Source: Candidatus Zhuqueibacterota bacterium
GTDB lineage: Bacteria; Electryoneota; RPQS01
Direction: 5' to 3'
DNA: 51,964 bases
NCBI GenBank assembly: GCA_003818605.1
Contig: RPQS01000025.1
Location: forward strand, 1-51,964
The notes under the pieces were generated by a model that was not told the origin of the DNA, made no database searches, and saw only the letters and a program-made list of their open reading frames with translations. Shown in pieces: positions 16,758-24,297 of this stretch. Within the stretch, counting starts at the first letter, position 1. The number at the start of each line of letters is the position of its first letter. Made by a program: the position numbers and the translations under genes.

Positions 16758-18164
16758 TTACTCCGGGGTTGCTGTTACATAAAAGAAATGTATACCGGTG
16801 TTTGCCCGAAGGTCGAAGGTATGGTTATTCACTGGAGTCTGCCCGATGTGAGTGTATTCGCCTTCGTACGCTTCGGCTCCATAGATATGATATGTTACCG
16901 CACCGGCCGCCGCTTCCCAGCGGAGCCGCACGATATTCTGTTGGAGGATAAATGTACAGGTCAGATTTGTCACAGAGTCGCAAAGAACTGCCGCACGGCA
17001 GACATTTATCGTATTACCGTTGTGCATGAGTATTCTGTCCGCGACGCCGGGATATTTCAATACATTGAATGTTGATCCCCACATGCGATTTGTTTGCCCT
17101 AACTGCATTCCCGTCTCTGCATCAAATACGCGGAATAGACCGTTATACCATACTAATATGCGTTCGTTTCCGCTGGTATCTACTTTTGCTGTCCAAAGAT
17201 TTTCATTAGCCGTAGCCATTTCCGGATTCGACCAGAGCACTTCGTAGGTGTAGTGATCGAAGGCTGTCCCTTCCGGCGTAATTAAACGCTTCACACCGTT
17301 TCTGTCCATTTGTGGAACCGCATAGCCTCTCAGGCAGGGATGAGAATCGGCACAAAATGGATAGGCGGGCTGTCCCGGTTGTCCGATGTCCACAGTGGTC
17401 ATTTGAGAGCGAAAAACGTCATCGCATATCGGTTCATATCCCGAGCAGAGGAGACGATAATATCCGGAGACAACAAACTGCAGTGTGCGATAGTCTGAAA
17501 ACGGGCGTATATAATAACTGTCGCTAAACCCCGTATGTGTAAAGTATGGACAGTTTAACCCCTCGAAAGTCGTCCCTGTCATATTTTCTGAATAGCCGTT
17601 TTCCAGTGAGCTGTCCCATTCATGAATCCTCTTGCTCCACATTAAAATATCGTTCTTGTGGGGGGGAGGGGGCCAGACCGCCAGATCGCCAATATAGGCA
17701 TACATGGCACCATGACTACGTTCCTCCGAAACTCCTATTATGCGTGTGTGGATGAATGGCTCTGCCCAGGTATTCGCCTGTAGATCAACAGTGACGACGT
17801 AAAGATTCTGTTTGGGGAACGCTTGGACATCCGGGTTGTAGAAAAACGATCCTTTATATGTGATAACAACACCCAAATCCATTTCGCCCGGCCCCGTTTT
17901 CATCAGGCATAATTTGCACATACCCGAAGCGACTGAATCAGGAATGGCAAGATACCGCGGGGCTTGACCATGTTCCGGGACATAGCAAAGCGAATCCCCT
18001 CTCACATAGGCATACCCGTATGTGCGAGCATTAGTCCATCGTTGAAAATCGCAGTAATATCCCGGAATCGAAATGCTGCAATCCAATACCATTGTGTATT
18101 CGGCGAAAGCCGGATACCGGCACAGCACGAATATAATGATATTGCAGTATATGAATTTACGCAT
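16758..18164 (-). CDS. Secreted protein of unknown function with terminal Fn3-like module
   Basis: I do not recognise the main body of this 468-residue protein. It has a signal peptide (MRKFIYCN start, cleavage near PAFAE), a cysteine-containing central region rich in aromatic residues, and a C-terminal Fn3-like module (from VTNLTC, near residue 398) ending FFYVTATPE. That terminal module resembles those of the C25, M14 and a later S8 peptidase. The ORF is open upstream to 18638, but that part runs across the end of the methyltransferase gene in another frame. The ATG at 18162-18164 is supported by a near-consensus promoter whose start site falls about 18 nt before it. Codon use looks less GC-rich than in neighbours, and a G7-A-G5 tract at 17660-17672 encodes a proline run. 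Confidence 0.75.
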   Translation of the reverse strand: MRKFIYCNIIIFVLCRYPAFAEYTMVLDCSISIPGYYCDFQRWTNARTYGYAYVRGDSLCYVPEHGQAPRYLAIPDSVASGMCKLCLMKTGPGEMDLGVVITYKGSFFYNPDVQAFPKQNLYVVTVDLQANTWAEPFIHTRIIGVSEERSHGAMYAYIGDLAVWPPPPHKNDILMWSKRIHEWDSSLENGYSENMTGTTFEGLNCPYFTHTGFSDSYYIRPFSDYRTLQFVVSGYYRLLCSGYEPICDDVFRSQMTTVDIGQPGQPAYPFCADSHPCLRGYAVPQMDRNGVKRLITPEGTAFDHYTYEVLWSNPEMATANENLWTAKVDTSGNERILVWYNGLFRVFDAETGMQLGQTNRMWGSTFNVLKYPGVADRILMHNGNTINVCRAAVLCDSVTNLTCTFILQQNIVRLRWEAAAGAVTYHIYGAEAYEGEYTHIGQTPVNNHTFDLRANTGIHFFYVTATPE

Positions 18165-18188
18165 TGTGCATAATCCGATGTTATACGC

Positions 18189-18217
18189 AATATATTGAAC
18201 GGTTGGCCGGTTGTCAA
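18189..18217 (-). promoter_or_regulatory. Promoter of the 468-residue secreted protein gene
   Basis: On the minus strand TTGACA (18212-18217), a 17-base spacer and TATATT (18189-18194) match the pattern of the hydrogenase promoter exactly. Its position rules out translation starts upstream of 18189 and supports the ATG at 18164. Confidence 0.75.
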
Positions 18218-18235
18218 TAGATTCCAATAAAATAC

Positions 18236-19045
18236 TTATAATTTCTGATGTGCCGCCAATGAAAACAGCAGCGGCAAGCGGGGGATGCCGGCGGGCAGTA
18301 TCCAGCGGCCGTCCGCTTGCTGGGTCATATTCGGAAATTGCGGATAGCACGAATACGGATATTCGTTGAATTCCCCGATCTCCAATCCGGCTTTCTTCAG
18401 CGCGTGAAAAATATCCGCAATCGTCCATGCCCAATAATTTTCTCCATGCGTCGGAACGAACGATGGATCGGCGTAATCCGGTCCGGGCGGTATCACGACT
18501 TCGGCGGCGTTGCTGAAGTAATCGTAAGCCAGTTCGAATTTGTCCGTATTTTCGCGAAACATGAGAGCCAGCGGATGAATCTCCGCAATGAAAAATAGAC
18601 CGCCCGGCTTGAGAAAATGCGCCACGATGCGCGCCCATTTCTCCAAATCACACAGCCACGTAATCACGCCGTACGATGTGAATACCACATCGAACTTCTC
18701 GGTCAAGTGCTGATCCAGTTCCAAGACGTCGCAGCAGATAAATTGGCAGCGGTCGGCAAGTCTGGCTTGCTGCGCGAGATCGCGCGCCTGCTCAATTGAG
18801 GCTTCGGAAAAATCTACGCCGACAACCTGCGCACCCAGCCGCGCCCAGCTTAGAGAATCCATTCCGAAATGGCATTGCAGATGGAGCAGCGATTTGCCGT
18901 TCACATCGCCCACTCCGTCCAGTTCAATCTCGAATAAAGTGTTTCGTCCGGCCAAAAATCCCGGCACGTCGTAAAATTCGCTGCGCGCATGGACCGGCGT
19001 TATTTCATTCCAGCGCCGACGGTTAATTTCATGTTGTTCGATCAT
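18236..19045 (-). CDS. Class I SAM-dependent methyltransferase
   Basis: This 269-residue cytoplasmic protein has the class I methyltransferase fold. Motif I is LLHLQCHFGMDS near residue 53 (a variant of the usual glycine-rich ExGxGxG loop), followed by the acidic VVGVDFSE that holds the SAM ribose, CDVLELDQ as motif II, FDVVFTSYG as motif III-like, and LKPGGLFFIAE. This subfamily is common in bacteria but its substrate is unknown. The gene follows the S8 peptidase by 71 bases containing a GC-rich hairpin, on the same strand, so it may be partly cotranscribed. Start ATG 19043-19045 is preceded by a weak GGGA. Confidence 0.88.
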   Translation of the reverse strand: MIEQHEINRRRWNEITPVHARSEFYDVPGFLAGRNTLFEIELDGVGDVNGKSLLHLQCHFGMDSLSWARLGAQVVGVDFSEASIEQARDLAQQARLADRCQFICCDVLELDQHLTEKFDVVFTSYGVITWLCDLEKWARIVAHFLKPGGLFFIAEIHPLALMFRENTDKFELAYDYFSNAAEVVIPPGPDYADPSFVPTHGENYWAWTIADIFHALKKAGLEIGEFNEYPYSCYPQFPNMTQQADGRWILPAGIPRLPLLFSLAAHQKL

Positions 19046-19064
19046 GATGGTATTCCCGTTACGG

Positions 19065-19092
19065 ACAGGGGCGCGTATTACCGCGCCCCTGT
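19065..19092. repeat. GC-rich intercistronic hairpin
   Basis: A perfect 11-bp inverted repeat (19065-19075 with 19082-19092, arms ACAGGGGCGCG, 6-nt loop) lies between the S8 stop and the methyltransferase start. Neither side has a proper T run, so it is either a weak terminator or an mRNA-stabilising or attenuating structure. Confidence 0.7.
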
Positions 19093-19116
19093 TTCAATTC
19101 GGATTGACGGAATAGA

Positions 19117-20997
19117 CTATTTCATCGCCGCCAGAAGTTCCAAAGACTTTTTCGGGTTGACAAGCTTCATGCTGCGCTCGCCGGCTTTCCGTTCGTCGCA
19201 GCCTTGCAGAATTAGATCGCGGATCTGCAAAGCGGTCAGCGCCGGTTTCTTGGCCAGCAGTTTGCCCGCCAGATTCATGACGTTCGGTGAAGACATGGAC
19301 GTGCCCGAAAACTTGATCTGATCGCCGCCGGGCACGTAGCTCAGCACTTCAAAGCCGTTCGCGTAGGCGTCCACTTTGCCGAAGCTGGTGAAATCGGTTT
19401 CATCGCCGGCCTGATCCACGGCTCCGATGGAAATGATATTGGGCAGACTGAATGAACTCGGATAGAATTCCTCGAACAGGACGTTCGCGTCCGCGTTGCC
19501 GGCCGACGTGATAAACAGAATTTCGGGCGCGCCCTTAATAGCATCGAATAAACCTTTGTACGTGATGTCATAGATCTGACGCGACAAAGCCTTGCGTTCT
19601 TCGGGTGTTCCGCCCGCGTTGTTCGCTTCGAGCGCACCTTCAATGCTTGCCAGCGAACCGCCCCAGCTCATGTTCACCAACCGGACGCCGTTCTGCTTGA
19701 AGTACGTTACGGTTTCCTGCATGGCTTTGGCGTCTTTTTGCGCTTGTTCAATCGTCGGCAGTTCAGGAATCATGTGATAGTCGAACGTCGTGCGACAGGC
19801 CAGAATGCGGGCAAAAGGATTTCCCTTTGCCGCAATGCCCGCCACGTGCGTTCCGTGAGCGTAGTTTCCGTATTTACTGATTTCTTCGAATACCGGCTTC
19901 ACGGAATCTTTAGGCAGCGTGGCCATGAGCTGCTTGATTTCTCCGGCTTCTTCGCTCTGAATGTTCGCCTGCAAATCTTCCAGTCCCTTAATCCGCCGCT
20001 GCATCCGCACGCGGTCGGTTTTCAGATCGCCGATGGGGAAGAGCAGCGAAGTTTCTTTATCGGAATGCAGACTCCACGCGATGCCATGCACGTCGTCCAC
20101 GAATCCGTTTTTATCGTCGTCCGCGTTGTTATCGGGAACTTCTTTCGTGTTCGTCCACATCTGATTCTTGAAAATGTCCGTATCCACACCGCTGTCCCAG
20201 ACGGCCATAATCACCGGACTCACACCGGCCTTTTCCGATAAAGCCACATCCCGCTCCGCCCAAATGTCCGCCTTCTTCACTTCGTTAGCGGCGATGTATT
20301 CGCTATACACAGCTACGATGTCTTCCTTGTACGGAAGCATCACTTTTACCGTGTAAGCCGATCCGATTAAGCTCGTGGCAATGTCTTTGCTCATTTCGCC
20401 GCCGCTCTTGTCCAGAATCGGCTGTGTGGCGGCTTCAATACTGCCCTGCAGGAGTGTTTTGGAGATGATTTCGAAACTGGACTTGGTTTGTTTCGCTCCG
20501 GCTTCTATCGTGGCAAAGGGAAGCGGAGTCAACAGCTTCTTGATCTCCGCGCGAAACGCCGCCGCAAAATCAGCTCCCCCCGCGCGCTTAGCCTGAATGT
20601 ACGCTTGCGCCAACAGCCCCGTGACTAAGCGGGTGGCTTCCTTGTCTTCCAAAGCTTTGCGCTTGGCCAGATTTTCAAGATAGACATCGTAGTTACCTTC
20701 TAAAAAGGCAATCTGTCCGAGATCCGCATAAAACGACTGCTGCGTTGTTTTATCCTGAATGTCATACTTGCTCAGATCATCCAGCAAATCTTTCTTGACT
20801 TCCCCGGCCAGCTTCATCAAAGCTTGCTCATTATCCAAGATCTCAGCGGCTTTGATCCCGATTTTATATGTGTGCCGCGGCAGATCGTCCAATTTGGTAA
20901 TCACGGTCTTTTCCGCCGCCCATGCGGCCGGGCCGAATACGGCCAAGATAAAAAACAACGAAGCCAAAAGTGCAACAACCGAAAAACGGGAATTCAT
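19117..20997 (-). CDS. Secreted subtilisin-like S8 serine peptidase without sorting tail
   Basis: This 626-residue exported serine protease has a signal peptide (about 1-28, ending AAWAAE), a long N-terminal region of about 230 residues without a recognised domain, and a subtilase domain with the full triad: Asp268 in VWDSGVD, His381 in AHGTHVAG and Ser567 in SGTSMSSPN. An acidic DDDKNGFVDD loop after the Asp motif resembles a calcium-binding insertion seen in FCB subtilases. The protein ends soon after the Ser motif (LLAAMK), so it has neither the Fn3-like nor the T9SS-type tail of the other proteases and may stay periplasmic. The ATG at 20995-20997 (MNSRF) has GGAG six bases upstream; the start at 21015 is less likely. 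Confidence 0.93.
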   Translation of the reverse strand: MNSRFSVVALLASLFFILAVFGPAAWAAEKTVITKLDDLPRHTYKIGIKAAEILDNEQALMKLAGEVKKDLLDDLSKYDIQDKTTQQSFYADLGQIAFLEGNYDVYLENLAKRKALEDKEATRLVTGLLAQAYIQAKRAGGADFAAAFRAEIKKLLTPLPFATIEAGAKQTKSSFEIISKTLLQGSIEAATQPILDKSGGEMSKDIATSLIGSAYTVKVMLPYKEDIVAVYSEYIAANEVKKADIWAERDVALSEKAGVSPVIMAVWDSGVDTDIFKNQMWTNTKEVPDNNADDDKNGFVDDVHGIAWSLHSDKETSLLFPIGDLKTDRVRMQRRIKGLEDLQANIQSEEAGEIKQLMATLPKDSVKPVFEEISKYGNYAHGTHVAGIAAKGNPFARILACRTTFDYHMIPELPTIEQAQKDAKAMQETVTYFKQNGVRLVNMSWGGSLASIEGALEANNAGGTPEERKALSRQIYDITYKGLFDAIKGAPEILFITSAGNADANVLFEEFYPSSFSLPNIISIGAVDQAGDETDFTSFGKVDAYANGFEVLSYVPGGDQIKFSGTSMSSPNVMNLAGKLLAKKPALTALQIRDLILQGCDERKAGERSMKLVNPKKSLELLAAMK

Positions 20998-21039
20998 TGG
21001 GGTCTCCATTATCACAGTTGATGTCGAGTGTATCTTCTT

Positions 21040-21052
21040 CGATTTGAAATCG
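21040..21052. promoter_or_regulatory. Short palindrome in the S8 peptidase leader
   Basis: CGATTT and AAATCG arms flank a single base (21040-21052). It lies 43 bases upstream of the S8 start, downstream of the predicted promoter, where an operator could act. It may be chance. Confidence 0.3.
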
Positions 21053-21101
21053 TCGGCGGCCTGCTCAAAATAACAGCAGACCGAATCACAATCAAAACAT
21101 T

Positions 21102-21130
21102 AAGCTACAGAGTATTATCATCATTGTCAA
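21102..21130 (-). promoter_or_regulatory. Candidate promoter of the S8 peptidase gene
   Basis: On the minus strand a perfect TTGACA (21125-21130), a 17-base spacer and TAGCTT (21102-21107) are found. The -10 box is weak. The leader would be about 100 nt. Confidence 0.45.
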
Positions 21131-21308
21131 GTTTGCGAATTTTCTTATTTTTAGAGATAATCTTCTCAACCCTCCCGTCCGATTGAATTCGTATCACGAT
21201 AAATTACAAAATAATCCCTTCGGGAAACCTCTGAGACAGTTATGCGTATAGAGGATAAGCAAGTCTATTAACCATGGAATGGCTTAAGTATCTAATTTCA
21301 GGAAATCC

Positions 21309-23612
21309 ATGATATTCCACAAACAGAAGATATCACTTCTAATTACCTTTTCATTATTGCTTGGAATTTCCTCGCTGATGGCTGAGAACCGGAATCTTAC
21401 TTCCGGATCTCTGCGCGGCCATGTTGTTGATGCGGTTACGAACGAGGAGTTGGCAGGCGCCTCTGTTAGCGTGGAAGGGACCACACTCGGCGCGGCGACC
21501 GATGCGGAAGGCCGCTTTAATATTACCGAGATACCGGTCGGCATATACCGGGTGCGCGGTTCGTATCTGGGTTATAACACTCTTTTAAAAACCGACATCG
21601 TGATTCGTTCCGGTCAGCAGACCGAAATCATGCTGATGATGCAGCCTTCTCCTCTGAATCTGCCTGAAGTCGTGATTACGCCGTCCTACTTTGAAGAACG
21701 CTCGGCCGCTCCAGTGAGCACTCAGTCTTTTTCCAACGAGGAGATTCGCCGCGCACCGGGAGGCAATGAAGACGTTGTGCGCGCCGTATCAGTCTTACCG
21801 GGAGTCGTTCAGGCGCAAGCCGGTCGGAATGATTTAGTGGTTCGCGGGGGAGCGCCGTCCGAAAACCTGTATGTCATAGATCATCTCGAAGTGCCGAACA
21901 TCAATCATTTCGGGACGCAGGGAGCGGGCGGCGGTCCGCTCAGCTTTGTCAATCTTGATTATGTTCGCGACGTGGATTTTTCCACGGGTGGATTCGGAGT
22001 GCCGTACGGCGACAAACTGTCGTCCGCCATGAATATTCAGTTGAAAGAAGGGAGAACCGACCGTTTCGGCGGCAAAGCGACCATTTCCGCTTCGCAGTTC
22101 GGATTGAATGCCGACGGCCCCCTCGGGAAAAACGGATCCGCGCTGTTTTCTGTCCGTCGCAGCTATCTGGATTTCTTTTTCAAATCGGCGGGTTTCTCTT
22201 TCGTGCCGGAATATTGGGATTTTCTGGGAAAGACCACGCATCGCCTCAGCCCGCACGATGAACTCTCCGTGTTGGCCATCGGCACGGTGGATGATGTCCG
22301 TTTTTTCAACGATTCCCCCGAGAAACGCTTTGACAACTCCCGCATTCTGGGGACATCTCAAGATCAGTACTTCTCGAATATCTACTGGAAGCACCTGTTT
22401 CACGGCGGATTCCTGACGACATCCCTCGGTCGCACGTATACTTCCTTCGACTACCGCCAAGCGGATTCGCTGCTCGCGCCGATTTTCACGAGTCAATCGC
22501 GGGAAGGACAGACGTCGCTCCGCTCGGATGTCGTGTGGATGTTCAACCGCAAAACCGAGTTATCTCTGGGTGTGCAGGCGAAAGCCGCTCGTCTCAAAGG
22601 TTCACTGTATCTTGCCTCGATTCAAACTTCGCTCGGTGATTCTTTGGCGAGTTCGCGTGACTGGGATGCGATGGCTTTCAAATCCGCCGCCTACGTTCAA
22701 GCCAGTCATCCGCTCTCTCCGCGTTTTCGCCTCACAGCAGGATTGCGGCTGGACTTCTTCGACCGTATCTCGAAACAAACGGCTCTGGCTCCGCGTTTCT
22801 CCGCCAACTATCAATTAACGAACAACACATCGCTGAATTTAAGCGCTGGCTCATACTATCAAGCGCCGTCGTACATCTGGCTGATGTCGAACGGTGCGAA
22901 CCGTGGTCTCGCGTTTCTTAGAGCGGATCAGGCCGTGCTGGGAATTGAACAGCTGTTGAGGCCGGACATGCGCGTTCGTGTGGAAGGTTATATGAAATCC
23001 TATCGCGATTATCCGGCCAGCGTCACTCGCCCTTATCTTGTCTTATCTAATACGGGCGGCGGCTTCGGCGGTTCGGAAGAGGGTTTTTCCTCCTTCGGTT
23101 TCGATCCTTTAGTGAGTAAAGGAAAAGGCTTTTCCCGCGGGGTGGAACTGCTGATCCAAAAACGTTTTTCCGATCTCTGTTGCTACGGCATCACCAGCGC
23201 CAGCTATACGCAAACCGATTTCGAAGCTCTGGACGGCATGAGTCGTCCCGGTCTCTACGATCAACGGCTGATCTTCAATTTAAGCGGAGGCTACATTCCC
23301 AATAATAAATGGGAATTCAGTCTGAAATTCCGTGTGGGAACGGGCACGCCGTATACTCCGTTTGATTCCGACGGCACTCAGAATATCGCGGCTTATGCAA
23401 GCGAAAGATTGCCGACTTTCCATGCTCTGGATTTGCGCGCCGACCGCCGCTGGAATTTTCTCCGCTGGAATCTGATAACCTATCTGGATATTCAGAATGT
23501 ATACAATCATCAAAATATCCAAGGCTACCGCTGGGATGAACGCGAACGAAAAGTTGTCACCGATACGGATATCGGTATCCTGCCCAGCCTCGGAATCAGC
23601 GCTGAGTTTTAA
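21309..23612 (+). CDS. TonB-dependent outer-membrane receptor with CarboxypepD_reg-like N-domain
   Basis: This 767-residue outer-membrane protein probably imports an unknown ligand using TonB energy. It has a signal peptide (about 1-26, ending LMAE), a carboxypeptidase-regulatory-like beta-sandwich (SLRGHVVDAVTNEELAGA, residues about 33-110) as in SusC-type receptors, a plug domain (from about 120, with LVVRGGAPSENLYVID), and a beta-barrel that ends in a terminal phenylalanine (GISAEF), as expected for BAM-dependent insertion. The barrel is on the short side. No SusD partner is next to it, so a SusCD polysaccharide system is unlikely; a peptide or metal ligand is conceivable given the protease neighbours. 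Start ATG 21309-21311 has AGGA 5 nt upstream. Confidence 0.9.
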   Translation: MIFHKQKISLLITFSLLLGISSLMAENRNLTSGSLRGHVVDAVTNEELAGASVSVEGTTLGAATDAEGRFNITEIPVGIYRVRGSYLGYNTLLKTDIVIRSGQQTEIMLMMQPSPLNLPEVVITPSYFEERSAAPVSTQSFSNEEIRRAPGGNEDVVRAVSVLPGVVQAQAGRNDLVVRGGAPSENLYVIDHLEVPNINHFGTQGAGGGPLSFVNLDYVRDVDFSTGGFGVPYGDKLSSAMNIQLKEGRTDRFGGKATISASQFGLNADGPLGKNGSALFSVRRSYLDFFFKSAGFSFVPEYWDFLGKTTHRLSPHDELSVLAIGTVDDVRFFNDSPEKRFDNSRILGTSQDQYFSNIYWKHLFHGGFLTTSLGRTYTSFDYRQADSLLAPIFTSQSREGQTSLRSDVVWMFNRKTELSLGVQAKAARLKGSLYLASIQTSLGDSLASSRDWDAMAFKSAAYVQASHPLSPRFRLTAGLRLDFFDRISKQTALAPRFSANYQLTNNTSLNLSAGSYYQAPSYIWLMSNGANRGLAFLRADQAVLGIEQLLRPDMRVRVEGYMKSYRDYPASVTRPYLVLSNTGGGFGGSEEGFSSFGFDPLVSKGKGFSRGVELLIQKRFSDLCCYGITSASYTQTDFEALDGMSRPGLYDQRLIFNLSGGYIPNNKWEFSLKFRVGTGTPYTPFDSDGTQNIAAYASERLPTFHALDLRADRRWNFLRWNLITYLDIQNVYNHQNIQGYRWDERERKVVTDTDIGILPSLGISAEF

Positions 23613-23660
23613 TCCTATACACAGATGAGAATTTAGCCCTATCCGGGTTTCTATCGTTTA

Positions 23661-23699
23661 TGCGTGGATCAGCCTCTATGGGTTGACCCGCGCATTTTT
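23661..23699 (+). terminator. Probable terminator of the TonB receptor gene
   Basis: TGCGTGGATCA (23661-23671) pairs with TGACCCGCGCA (23684-23694), allowing one wobble and one mismatch, followed by five T. It lies about 50 bases past the stop. Confidence 0.65.
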
Positions 23700-23807
23700 G
23701 TTTCATTATCCCGTTATCTTCTTCAAACTAAACATTTATCACATAATAGACGATAATAATAGATAGGACTCCAACGAGAAGGTTTTTTGCAAGTTTATAG
23801 GAATTTC

Positions 23808-23836
23808 TTGACTTGCCTGTCTGCCCGATGTATATT
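23808..23836 (+). promoter_or_regulatory. Promoter of the coiled-coil / S8 peptidase gene pair
   Basis: TTGACT (23808-23813), a 17-base spacer and TATATT (23831-23836) give a predicted start near 23843, about 35 nt before the ATG at 23878. Confidence 0.75.
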
Positions 23837-23877
23837 TTCCAAGATAGGTGTATTCTACCTTTTGAGGAGATTCCTGA

Positions 23878-24294
23878 ATGAAGAGGCTTGCCGTTTCTAC
23901 TGTGATGATTCTGTGCTGGTGTTCTCTGCTTGCCGCTCCGAGCCCTGTGCCTTCCGGAGTTTCCGCGCTCACTTATCCGGAACGGATTCACCTGCTTGAG
24001 GAGGAAACTCAGGCACAAATGACAGTGCTTTTCCAACAAGTTGCTGCCGATCCGGCTCAACGCGAGTCAATCGAAAGGCAAATCATTAAACTGAAGAATC
24101 AAGCCGAAATACACCGTTTGGAAATTCTGCTCGAATGGGCTGAAGCGGAGGGAAACCAAAATAAGGCTGCGGAAATACGGAAAGCCCTCGACCAATGGCG
24201 GACTCCCGTCGTGCCGCCCAAGCAATCACCCGTTCCACGTGATGCTCCGAATGCAACCGGCATTGTTCCCGAATCCAAAGATTCTTCGCGGTGA
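23878..24294 (+). CDS. Small secreted coiled-coil protein
   Basis: This 138-residue protein has a signal peptide (about 1-20, ending LLAA), an alpha-helical middle rich in Glu, Gln, Arg and Leu (about residues 33-105, heptad-like, likely coiled coil), and a short proline-rich tail. I recognise no family. GAGGA precedes the ATG with good spacing. It is transcribed from a good promoter and its stop codon is three bases before the TTG start of the large S8 peptidase, so the two are almost certainly coexpressed. A role as protease chaperone, inhibitor or export partner is inference from position only. Confidence 0.75.
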   Translation: MKRLAVSTVMILCWCSLLAAPSPVPSGVSALTYPERIHLLEEETQAQMTVLFQQVAADPAQRESIERQIIKLKNQAEIHRLEILLEWAEAEGNQNKAAEIRKALDQWRTPVVPPKQSPVPRDAPNATGIVPESKDSSR

Positions 24295-24297
24295 TCC

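Larger units (their letters stand above)
20998..21308. other. Divergent intergenic region between S8 peptidase and TonB receptor genes
   Basis: These 311 bases contain a minus-strand promoter candidate (21102-21130), a small palindrome (21040-21052) and an AT-rich stretch. I cannot point to a convincing plus-strand promoter for the TonB receptor. Confidence 0.55.

Noticed and set aside
17660-17672. G-rich tract as a sequencing error breaking the frame
   Set aside because: The frame stays open through the tract and continues into a well-formed terminal module, so the length is consistent with coding.
18165-18638. N-terminal extension of the 468-residue protein frame
   Set aside because: It reads across the end of the methyltransferase gene in another frame, has shadow-like composition, and a promoter lies at 18189-18217 inside it.
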